Assembly (NCBI GenBank): GCA_964446745.1
Contig: CAYURR010000202.1
Coordinates: 1-5,011, forward strand
Direction of reading: 5' to 3'
Length of the DNA stretch: 5,011 bases
From: CAYURR01 sp964446745
GTDB lineage: Bacteria > Bacillota > Clostridia > Lachnospirales > WQUN01
The translations under genes were made by a program, and so were the position numbers. Below the pieces are notes generated by a model. That model had not been told where the DNA came from. It did not search any database and worked only from the letters and a program-made list of their open reading frames with translations. Every line of letters starts with the position of its first letter. Position 1 is the first letter of the stretch. Of this stretch, positions 1-5,011 are shown piece after piece.

Positions 1-2
1 AT

Positions 3-9
3 CCTCCTT
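3..9 (-). promoter_or_regulatory. Ribosome binding site for a gene starting beyond the left edge
   Basis: Read on the minus strand, these bases are AAGGAGG, a full match to the Shine-Dalgarno consensus, and only two bases (AT) remain before the window ends. A start codon at normal spacing would fall a few bases outside the window, implying a gene that runs leftward, divergent from the DUF6194 gene. The match is short and the gene itself is not visible, so this is an inference. Confidence 0.45.
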
Positions 10-131
10 CTAATTGTTGTATTACATATTATTCAATTTGAGAGTAGGTTGTGATATTGATATCGATCGATGCCTCACCTTCCCAGCATAGGTTCGTTGC
101 AATTTGCAGAATATATAGAAAAATTCAAATC

Positions 132-137
132 AAGGAG
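132..137 (+). promoter_or_regulatory. Ribosome binding site supporting the TTG start at 145
   Basis: AAGGAG lies 7 bases upstream of the TTG at 145-147, which is ideal spacing. The alternative ATG at 70 has no purine-rich site at a usable distance: the nearest, GAGAGTAGG at 40-48, is more than 20 bases away. This site, together with where the family domain begins, decides the start call. Confidence 0.7.
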
Positions 138-144
138 AGATATT

Positions 145-597
145 TTGAAACCGGAGGATGTCATTAACTATTGCTTAAATAATCTGCCAGATACCGTCTT
201 GGTTAGGAGCTGGGGCGAAGACAGTATATACTACAACCCGGAGCGAAAATTAATTCGCGGGATTTATGTCCTGACCGTGAAAGAAAAGGATGGCGACAAC
301 GACAGTGCATCAAACCTGAATAGACCCGGGATGTTTCGTGTAAACACCGGGATAACAAAGGAAAGCTTTCAACGGATGTTCGGATCGATCCCGAAGCGTC
401 CGGCTGCGGGCTGTGTTGTTGATATGGACTTTGACTTCACCCAAACAGATCAGATAATGCCCCACCCTGTCTATGCGTGGATGGCTTGGGTCTGCGTCTT
501 AAATCCATCACGCAATACCTTCGATAGCTTCATTCCGCTAATAAACGAGTCATATACTCTTGCATTAAATAAGCACAAGTCACGTAAGCTGATTTGA
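145..597 (+). CDS. DUF6194 family protein
   Basis: This is a predicted soluble protein of about 150 residues with no signal peptide or membrane segment. It is recognised as DUF6194 from its pattern of conserved motifs: SWGEDSIYYNP near residue 22, LNRPGMFRVNTG near residues 58-69, a K-E-S-F..MFG segment ending near residue 80, and the strongly conserved MPHPVYAWMAWVCVLNPS at about 105-122. The function of the family is unknown to me; the W/H-rich C-terminal core looks loosely like the MmcQ/YjbR fold, but that is a guess. I chose TTG at 145 because AAGGAG precedes it by 7 bases and because family members begin at the segment seen here as KPEDVINYCL. An in-frame ATG at 70 would add 25 residues with no family resemblance and no ribosome binding site. 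The gene stands alone on the plus strand and converges on the minus-strand operon. Confidence 0.8.
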   Translation: MKPEDVINYCLNNLPDTVLVRSWGEDSIYYNPERKLIRGIYVLTVKEKDGDNDSASNLNRPGMFRVNTGITKESFQRMFGSIPKRPAAGCVVDMDFDFTQTDQIMPHPVYAWMAWVCVLNPSRNTFDSFIPLINESYTLALNKHKSRKLI

Positions 598-611
598 TTG
601 CATTCATGCAA
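598..611. repeat. Small inverted repeat between convergent genes
   Basis: TTGCA-TTCA-TGCAA can form a 5-bp stem with a 4-base loop (6 bp if the loop is tightened). It lies directly after the DUF6194 stop and 11 bases before the stop of the convergent membrane-protein gene. Its position suits a bidirectional terminator, but the stem is short and AT-rich and there is no T-run on either side. It is recorded as an inverted repeat, not as a terminator. Confidence 0.35.
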
Positions 612-622
612 CGAAGACAAGC

Positions 623-1255
623 TTATTCGCTCTTTGCAGTAAACTTGCACTTTATGATATGCGCATATGCGTAGTCTTTTACCAAGTCGGGGTTAGTTAC
701 AAATTCCTGTCCGTCACCGAATATCATAAGACCGTTATTGTCACCTTGAAATAGCGCGGTATATAGTACGATCTCCTTGCCGGCCTCTATCGTTACCGGT
801 TCGTTTATCGGGCCGTATGCGTAGCTGTCGCTATAATACGGACACGGCTCGCTCGTCGTCGTTATCTTGCCGCCTTCATCGGCCTCCAATACAAACGTCC
901 AACGAAAATCCGGCTCTTTGCTAATCAATATCGCGAGGTGTCCCTCAGTCTTTCTGTCTTCCATCGGTATTATTGTGAGACCGCCGCCATGGTCGCTTTG
1001 CAATACCCCGTCCTTATACACATCTACCCATACCTTGATCTCTTTATATTGTTCATCCGATTTATACGAAAACAACTCAATGTCACTCTTGTCATATTTC
1101 AACAAATCTACAATCCTTTTTTGTTCATCCGTTAGTTGCATACTTTGAATTGTGTTGCCCGATACCTTCTTCGTGGTCGTCGTATACCAATACAGTGAAC
1201 CGAGTGTCAGCGCAAACAAGATACAAACCACAGCAACCATAATTATCCGTTTCAT
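623..1255 (-). CDS. Membrane-anchored protein of unknown function
   Basis: The protein has 210 residues, and I do not recognise its family. It begins MKR followed by a hydrophobic stretch at about residues 4-24, then a Thr-rich linker (TTTTKK) at 25-30, so it is probably held in the membrane by a single N-terminal anchor with the rest outside the cell. The Cys at 11 is not in a proper lipobox (VAVVC), so a lipoprotein is unlikely. The exterior part has a charged, helix-prone segment (about 41-70), then alternating hydrophobic and polar strands (WVDVYKDG, GGLTII, HLAILIS, FRWTFVLEA), suggesting a beta-rich domain. Two further cysteines sit at 138 and 203. The start is supported by AAGGGG 6 bases upstream. 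Only 3 bases separate it from the cimA stop, so it is the last gene of the operon. The sequence gives no direct functional clue. Confidence 0.8.
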   Translation of the reverse strand: MKRIIMVAVVCILFALTLGSLYWYTTTTKKVSGNTIQSMQLTDEQKRIVDLLKYDKSDIELFSYKSDEQYKEIKVWVDVYKDGVLQSDHGGGLTIIPMEDRKTEGHLAILISKEPDFRWTFVLEADEGGKITTTSEPCPYYSDSYAYGPINEPVTIEAGKEIVLYTALFQGDNNGLMIFGDGQEFVTNPDLVKDYAYAHIIKCKFTAKSE

Positions 1256-1258
1256 GTC

Positions 1259-2830
1259 CTACCCCTTATATAGTTTATATTCTATTGAATCCACCAACGC
1301 CATCCAGCTCGCCTGTATGATATCCTCCGAGACCCCTACAGTCGACCATGTACCGCTCTGGTCGCCGCTATCTATAAGCACCCTAACCACAGATGCGGTT
1401 GCGTCCGTCGAATCCAACACGCGAACCTTATAGTCGATCAGATGCATATCTCTGAGCTGCGGATAAAAGCGCTCGAGCGCTTTTCGCAGCGCTAGGTCGA
1501 TCGCGTTTACGGGACCATTGCCCTCCGCGGCGGTGATCTCGGCTACACCGTTCACAGCGATCTTGATCGTAGCGCGGTCCGCAATATTGTGCATGCCCGG
1601 ATGCTCACAGAGGATCGTGTAGTTAATCAATTCAAAGAACGGCTTATACCTGCCGAGCTTCTTTAGCACAAATAGTTCAAGCGACGCGTCAGCACCCTCA
1701 AACTGATAACCGCGATGCTCCATGGCTTTGATATCGTTTGCGATCTCTATGACCTCAGCCGAGTTTTTATCAAGATGTGGTGCTATGCTTTGTATCCGTG
1801 TCAATATCGCTGTGCGACCCGACATCTCCGAAAGCAAGAACCTTCGCTCATTGCCGACTGCTTCCGGACTGATGTGCTCAAACGAATCAGCGGATTTGAA
1901 CACCGCGTCCATATGCATACCGGCCTTGTGTGCAAATGCGCTGCGCCCGATATATGGAGTGTTCTTGCTGATCCGTAGATTCGAAATCTCCGCTATTCGC
2001 GTGCATTGCTCGGTGAGCTGCCCGAGGCTATCGTCTGGGATACATCTATAGCCGAGCTTGAATTGCAGCGTAGGTATTAGCGATGCGAGCGATGCATTTC
2101 CGCAGCGCTCGCCAAAGCCGAGCATCGTGCCCTGTACGTGCCGTGCACCCGCATGGACCGCAGCCATCGTATTCGCAACAGCCATGCCCATGTCGTTATG
2201 CGTATGTATGCCTATCTGTGAATCCGGAAATATGCGTTTTACATGTTTTACAATCTCAAATATCTCTTCATACAAGCTGCCGCCGTTGGTATCGCAGAGC
2301 ACGAGACCGTTCGCTCCTGCGTCTTTTGCGGCCTGTAAGGTTTTTATGGCGTATTCTGCGTTATTTTTAAACCCATCAAAGAAATGCTCCGCGTCGTAAA
2401 AAACCTCCGCGAAGCATCCCTTTAAATATCCTATCGTTTCATTAATCATCGCTAAATTCTCGTCAAGGCTCGTAGTCAGTATATCCGTAACATGCCTTAC
2501 ATGGCTCTTACCCACGATCGTTACCGCGTCCGCTTGTATGCGTCTCAGCAGGTTCATTTGCTTATCGTCTGATACGCGCAGATCCTTTCTGCGCGTGCGT
2601 CCAAACACACAGAGCTTTGAATTTCTCAGCCTCGGTGCGTGCTTCAAATGCTCGAACAACTCAGCGTCCTTTTGATACGCCGCCGGGTTCCCAGCCTCGA
2701 TATATGTCACGCCGATCTCATCCATTATGCCCACCAGTCGCAGCTTATCCTTTACGGAATAGGCTATCCCCTCGCCTTGCATACCGTCACGCAATGTGGA
2801 ATCGCAGATTACTACAGATACATCCGCCAT
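1259..2830 (-). CDS. cimA: (R)-citramalate synthase
   Basis: This cytoplasmic enzyme condenses pyruvate with acetyl-CoA to (R)-citramalate, the first step of the threonine-independent route to isoleucine. The 523 residues match the family length. The N-terminal DRE-TIM barrel shows DSTLRDGMQGEG (10-21; predicted catalytic Arg14 and metal-binding Asp15), the CimA-typical FYDAEHFFDGFK (144-155), LVLCDTNGG (177-185), metal-binding HTHND (His209, His211) and GERCGNA (240-246, Asn245). The linker carries AFAHKAGMH (298-306) and EAVGNERRFLLSEMSGR (323-339). The C-terminal regulatory LeuA-type domain, from about 390, includes AAEGNGPVNA (434-443) and a closing ALVDSIEYKL; in the family this domain binds the feedback inhibitor isoleucine. 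2-isopropylmalate synthase is a less likely alternative, because the YDAEHFFDG and YQFEGADAS motifs point to CimA. The ATG at 2830 has GGAGGT 6 bases upstream. The gene starts 3 bases after the ABC ATPase stop, with no separate leader. Confidence 0.93.
   Translation of the reverse strand: MADVSVVICDSTLRDGMQGEGIAYSVKDKLRLVGIMDEIGVTYIEAGNPAAYQKDAELFEHLKHAPRLRNSKLCVFGRTRRKDLRVSDDKQMNLLRRIQADAVTIVGKSHVRHVTDILTTSLDENLAMINETIGYLKGCFAEVFYDAEHFFDGFKNNAEYAIKTLQAAKDAGANGLVLCDTNGGSLYEEIFEIVKHVKRIFPDSQIGIHTHNDMGMAVANTMAAVHAGARHVQGTMLGFGERCGNASLASLIPTLQFKLGYRCIPDDSLGQLTEQCTRIAEISNLRISKNTPYIGRSAFAHKAGMHMDAVFKSADSFEHISPEAVGNERRFLLSEMSGRTAILTRIQSIAPHLDKNSAEVIEIANDIKAMEHRGYQFEGADASLELFVLKKLGRYKPFFELINYTILCEHPGMHNIADRATIKIAVNGVAEITAAEGNGPVNAIDLALRKALERFYPQLRDMHLIDYKVRVLDSTDATASVVRVLIDSGDQSGTWSTVGVSEDIIQASWMALVDSIEYKLYKG
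1262..1267 (-). promoter_or_regulatory. Ribosome binding site inside the 3' end of cimA
   Basis: On the minus strand AAGGGG lies 6 bases before the ATG at 1255. It is formed by the last two sense codons of cimA (Lys-Gly), directly before the TAG stop. This fixes the start of the membrane-protein gene and suggests that its translation is coupled to that of cimA. Confidence 0.65.
1465..1484. repeat. Perfect 20-base palindrome inside cimA
   Basis: The half-site AAAAGCGCTC (1465-1474) is followed immediately by its exact reverse complement, GAGCGCTTTT (1475-1484). It encodes Lys-Ala-Leu-Glu-Arg-Phe within the regulatory domain of CimA (residues about 450-455). As RNA it could fold into an 8-bp stem with a UCGA loop followed by U residues, or as DNA it could be a symmetric protein-binding site. 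Codon choice within a conserved amphipathic helix may explain it by chance. Confidence 0.6.
2574..2596. repeat. 8-bp hairpin within the early part of cimA
   Basis: ACGCGCAG (2574-2581) and CTGCGCGT (2589-2596) are exact reverse complements separated by 7 bases. In the cimA message they would form a GC-rich hairpin over codons 79-86, which encode Thr-Arg-Arg-Lys-Asp-Leu-Arg-Val. No T-run follows, so it is not a classic terminator. Confidence 0.45.
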
Positions 2831-2833
2831 ATA

Positions 2834-3529
2834 TTAACCTCCACGCCGATCCCCTACTAATTCGTCGCTGATGATCTTGCCGTCCTTGAATGTTACGACG
2901 CGTTTGGTCTGTATCGCTATGTCGTGCTCGTGTGTGACCATTACGATTGTAGCGCCGTCGTTGTTTAACTGTCTAAAGATTTCCATTATCTCGTCGCCGG
3001 ACTTCGAATCAAGGTTACCTGTGGGTTCGTCGGCCAGGATGATCGCCGGATCGTTTACCAGCGCACGCGCTATCGCCACACGCTGCCGCTGTCCGCCCGA
3101 AAGCTCCGCAGGCTTGTGATCCATACGATCCGCCAGCCCCACGCGTTCGAGCACCTGAGACGCGATACGTCTGCGCTCCTTTGTGCTAACGCCCGCATAG
3201 ATCATCGGTAGCTCGACATTTTGGATAGCGTTGAGTTTGGGCAGCAGGTTAAACGACTGGAACACGAAGCCTATCTTCTTGTTACGTATCTTAGCGAGTT
3301 CCTTGCCCTTGATCGTCGAGACATCGTCGCCGTCCAGAAAGTAACTGCCGCTCGTAAGAGAGTCCAAGCAACCGATGATATTCATCATCGTGGACTTACC
3401 CGAACCCGATGCGCCCATGATCGCCACAAACTCCCCAACATCCACACTGAGGTCTACCTCACGAACCGCCGCCACGGACAGCCGCCCCGTCTTATATACC
3501 TTCGTCAGTTTCTTTGTCTCTATAATCAT
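2834..3529 (-). CDS. ABC transporter ATP-binding protein, MacB/LolD type
   Basis: This is the 231-residue ATPase subunit of an ABC exporter. It would sit on the inner face of the membrane and drive a separate permease. Visible motifs: A-loop Tyr12, Walker A GASGSGKST (39-47), Q-loop Gln91 in FVFQSFNLLP, signature LSGGQRQR (143-150), Walker B IILADEPTGNLD (163-174, catalytic Glu168) and the H-loop His200 in MVTHEHD. The FQSFNLLP and EPTGNLDS wording is typical of the LolD/MacB/FtsE branch, whose partners are FtsX-like permeases. It ends shortly after the H-loop strand and has no fused membrane domain, so unlike E. coli MacB it needs a separate permease, which is not in the window. Its ATG overlaps the adaptor stop in an ATGA arrangement, and an AAGG lies 10 bases upstream within the adaptor gene. 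The substrate cannot be told from the sequence. Confidence 0.93.
   Translation of the reverse strand: MIIETKKLTKVYKTGRLSVAAVREVDLSVDVGEFVAIMGASGSGKSTMMNIIGCLDSLTSGSYFLDGDDVSTIKGKELAKIRNKKIGFVFQSFNLLPKLNAIQNVELPMIYAGVSTKERRRIASQVLERVGLADRMDHKPAELSGGQRQRVAIARALVNDPAIILADEPTGNLDSKSGDEIMEIFRQLNNDGATIVMVTHEHDIAIQTKRVVTFKDGKIISDELVGDRRGG
2837..2842 (-). promoter_or_regulatory. cimA ribosome binding site inside the ABC ATPase gene
   Basis: On the minus strand GGAGGT lies 6 bases before the cimA ATG and is itself the last two codons (Gly-Gly) of the ATPase gene, immediately followed by its TAA stop. Ribosomes ending on the ATPase would therefore sit on the cimA start, which suggests translational coupling. 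Confidence 0.75.
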
Positions 3530-4974
3530 TGCGAGCCCGCCTTGAACATGGGCTTAACATATATGCCCTCTTGGATCCTCGGGTTCGGATTGTTTACGAT
3601 CTTCTCGCCGTCCTCTACGCCTGTGACCTCTACATAGACGCCCGAATACTCGCCTATCTTCACTTCGCGTTTCTCGATTGTGTAGTCGTCCTTTATTACA
3701 TATACATAATTCATGCCACCGCTCTCGCTCACTGTAGACATCAGCGGCACGACGACCGTGTTCTCACGGATGCTTGTCGTTATGCTTGCATCTATCGTGT
3801 ATCCGGATTTGAGCATGCCGTCCGGATCATCCGCGGTCAGCTCAACCACGAGCACGGTCTCCTGCGAATTGCCTACCATGGCTTGCTTGGCAAATTCCGA
3901 TATCTTTGTGACCTTCGCCTTTAAAGGCTCCGCTCCCAATGCCGAGGCCTTGACCTCCGCCTCTTGACCGAGCGCAAGGCTATATGCATCAGCCTCCGGT
4001 ACGTTTACGGTGATTACGAGGTTTTTGCCCGCCGTATCTGCAACCGTCATCAGCGGCATACCTTTTTGCACCGATGCACCCTCACTTGCTTCGAGCTTTA
4101 TTACTGTTCCCGAGAAGGTAGATTTCTCATCGGGCACAAACTCTTCTATTTGCTTTGTGATCTGATCCATGCGCATCTTTGACTGCTCTATAGCTATCTC
4201 GAGGGTCGATATCTGGTTCTTTACCTTCGGATCCGACAGCTTGTTGCGTGCGGATGCTAGTTGATCCTGTGCAAGCTTCAACGCAGCCTCTGCGTTTGCA
4301 GTCGATGCCTTTTGAGTGTCGAGCGTTAGCTCGGACGTGAGTTTCTGATCCAGCAGCTTGTTCAGACTCTCAGACGCAGTGTCCAGCTCTGTCTTTGCGA
4401 TACCACCGCTGCTGTACAAAAGCTTTACATCATCATAGTGCTTTTGAGCAGTTTCGATGTTGCGTTCGATCTGATTTATCGACACTGTAGTCTGCTCGAT
4501 CTGCGCTTGTACGTCGTTTAACGCCTTCTTCGCCGTGTTTACAGAGTTCTCTAACTGCAGCTGATCCGTGTTAGACATGGGCAGCTTAGCAGCCTCAAGG
4601 TTCAGTTGAGCGGTTTTTAATGCCAGCTCGGCCTCGTTGTATTTATCTTGTAAATCCTCCAGAGACTTCGCATCATAGACCGCGAGCATCTGTCCTTCTT
4701 TGATCTCGTCGCCCTCTTTTACATTCAATGTCAATATCTTTGCCGAGGTACTTGCGAATACTGTATTGACCTTATCAAAGCCCACCGTACCCTTCGCTGA
4801 TACCTTTGAAATGATCGTCTCGCGATGTGCGTTTTCCGCCTCTACGGGTATCGCATCCTTAGGGATGCCCGACTGGTTGCTGTTATTTTGCACATTCCAT
4901 ATGCCAAAGCCTACAAAGCCTGCTACGACAACTACTATCACTATAGCGGCAATTATCTTTTTAGTTTTACTCAA
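3526..4974 (-). CDS. HlyD/MacA-type membrane-fusion (adaptor) protein of an ABC exporter
   Basis: This 482-residue adaptor works with the adjacent ATPase and an unseen permease. A short basic N-terminus precedes one membrane segment (about 7-26); the remainder is outside the membrane. In order: first half of the lipoyl-like domain (about 52-102, with KVSAKGTVGF and VKEGDEIKEGQ), a long alpha-helical hairpin rich in Ala, Gln, Leu and Glu (about 103-280), second lipoyl half (285-313, FSGTVIKLEASEGASVQKG), a beta-barrel (about 315-400) and a membrane-proximal domain (to about 476). The hairpin is longer than in many adaptors. Its tip has LYSSGGIAKTELD where TolC-docking adaptors carry the R-x3-L-x6-S motif; only Leu186 remains (Asp182 and Ala193 replace Arg and Ser), consistent with a monoderm. 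The start is TTG, chosen for AGAAGGAG 7 bases upstream. The frame stays open to the window edge, so a longer N-terminus is possible but unlikely. Confidence 0.9.
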   Translation of the reverse strand: MSKTKKIIAAIVIVVVVAGFVGFGIWNVQNNSNQSGIPKDAIPVEAENAHRETIISKVSAKGTVGFDKVNTVFASTSAKILTLNVKEGDEIKEGQMLAVYDAKSLEDLQDKYNEAELALKTAQLNLEAAKLPMSNTDQLQLENSVNTAKKALNDVQAQIEQTTVSINQIERNIETAQKHYDDVKLLYSSGGIAKTELDTASESLNKLLDQKLTSELTLDTQKASTANAEAALKLAQDQLASARNKLSDPKVKNQISTLEIAIEQSKMRMDQITKQIEEFVPDEKSTFSGTVIKLEASEGASVQKGMPLMTVADTAGKNLVITVNVPEADAYSLALGQEAEVKASALGAEPLKAKVTKISEFAKQAMVGNSQETVLVVELTADDPDGMLKSGYTIDASITTSIRENTVVVPLMSTVSESGGMNYVYVIKDDYTIEKREVKIGEYSGVYVEVTGVEDGEKIVNNPNPRIQEGIYVKPMFKAGSQ

Positions 4975-4981
4975 TGCTCTG

Positions 4982-4989
4982 CTCCTTCT
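4982..4989 (-). promoter_or_regulatory. Ribosome binding site supporting the TTG start of the adaptor gene
   Basis: On the minus strand AGAAGGAG stands 7 bases before the TTG at 4974-4972. The residues directly after this TTG are the short basic stretch and hydrophobic anchor expected at the N-terminus of such an adaptor, and no in-frame ATG or GTG start is available nearby. Confidence 0.7.
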
Positions 4990-5011
4990 GTCTACATCTG
5001 AATGTTTTGTA

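Larger units (their letters stand above)
1..144. other. Probable divergent intergenic region
   Basis: This stretch is AT-rich in its left half and holds no convincing gene. A minus-strand ribosome binding site at its left edge and a plus-strand one at its right edge suggest that it separates two divergent genes, so promoters for both should lie here. On the plus strand TTGAGA (38-43) resembles a -35 box, but the hexamer 17 bases on (TATCGA) is a poor -10. On the minus strand AATAAT (28-33) resembles a -10 but has no good -35. No promoter is therefore called. A 10-base palindrome, ATCGATCGAT, sits at 62-71. The plus-strand reading frame is open from an ATG at 70, but that ATG has no ribosome binding site. 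Confidence 0.5.

Noticed and set aside
30..58. Possible extended -10 promoter (TGTGATATT at 50-58) for the DUF6194 gene
   Set aside because: The -10 matches only four of six positions and the hexamer at the proper -35 distance (TATTCA) matches only three, so it is no better than expected in AT-rich DNA.
1205..1255. Lipoprotein signal in the last operon gene (Cys11)
   Set aside because: The residues before the Cys are VAVV, lacking the small residue needed at -1, so a signal anchor is the better reading.
1152..1433. Plus-strand open frame crossing the cimA/membrane-protein junction
   Set aside because: Both minus-strand genes are better supported by ribosome binding sites and protein features; this frame has neither.
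2075..2100. Short direct repeat of GCGATGC within cimA
   Set aside because: It encodes the conserved Ala-Ser-Leu-Ala-Ser segment next to the GERCGNA motif and is explained by repeated residues.
2058..2399. Plus-strand open frame of 113 codons opposite cimA
   Set aside because: It is Cys-, Ser- and Pro-rich with no family resemblance, and lies fully within the cimA barrel coding region on the other strand.
3221..3637. Plus-strand open frame of 138 codons
   Set aside because: It lies opposite the well-supported ATPase and adaptor genes, has no recognisable motifs or ribosome binding site, and crosses their junction. It is a shadow of the real minus-strand genes.
3529..3924. Plus-strand open frame of 131 codons opposite the adaptor gene
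   Set aside because: The encoded sequence is low in plausible domain features, and the opposite strand encodes a clear adaptor protein.

Overview
The window looks like part of a Clostridia-type (monoderm Firmicutes) chromosome of moderate GC. The clues are strong AAGGAGG-like ribosome binding sites, two genes that appear to start at TTG, tightly packed genes, a MacA-like membrane-fusion protein used without any sign of an outer-membrane partner, and a clostridial-style citramalate synthase. No species can be named from the sequence alone. There are no insertion sequences, CRISPR arrays, tRNAs, rRNAs or obvious prophage genes.

Layout: positions 1-144 are a short AT-rich spacer. A consensus ribosome binding site on the minus strand at the extreme left edge suggests that another gene starts just outside the window and runs leftward. 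A single plus-strand gene follows, a DUF6194-family protein whose best-supported start is TTG at 145 and which ends at 597. Everything from 623 to 4974 is on the minus strand and reads as one operon, in transcription order: a HlyD/MacA-type membrane-fusion adaptor (4974-3526), a MacB/LolD-type ABC ATPase (3529-2834), (R)-citramalate synthase CimA (2830-1259), and a membrane-anchored protein of unknown function (1255-623). The operon and the DUF6194 gene converge, with 25 bases between their stop codons and no convincing terminator.

How the genes fit together: the adaptor and ATPase overlap by 4 bases and are two of the three parts of a MacAB-like ABC exporter. The usual third part, an FtsX/MacB-type permease, is not in the window. 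It may lie upstream, beyond the right edge. In its place downstream of the ATPase comes cimA, the first enzyme of the pyruvate route to isoleucine. Its ribosome binding site lies inside the last codons of the ATPase gene. The last gene is coupled in the same way to the end of cimA. There is no room for a leader or T-box in front of cimA, so here it must mostly share the exporter's transcript or use a promoter inside coding sequence.

The window does not contain a clearly new biological system. The points most worth a second look are the exporter-cimA-membrane-protein linkage, the uncharacterised last gene, and a perfect 20-base palindrome inside cimA.
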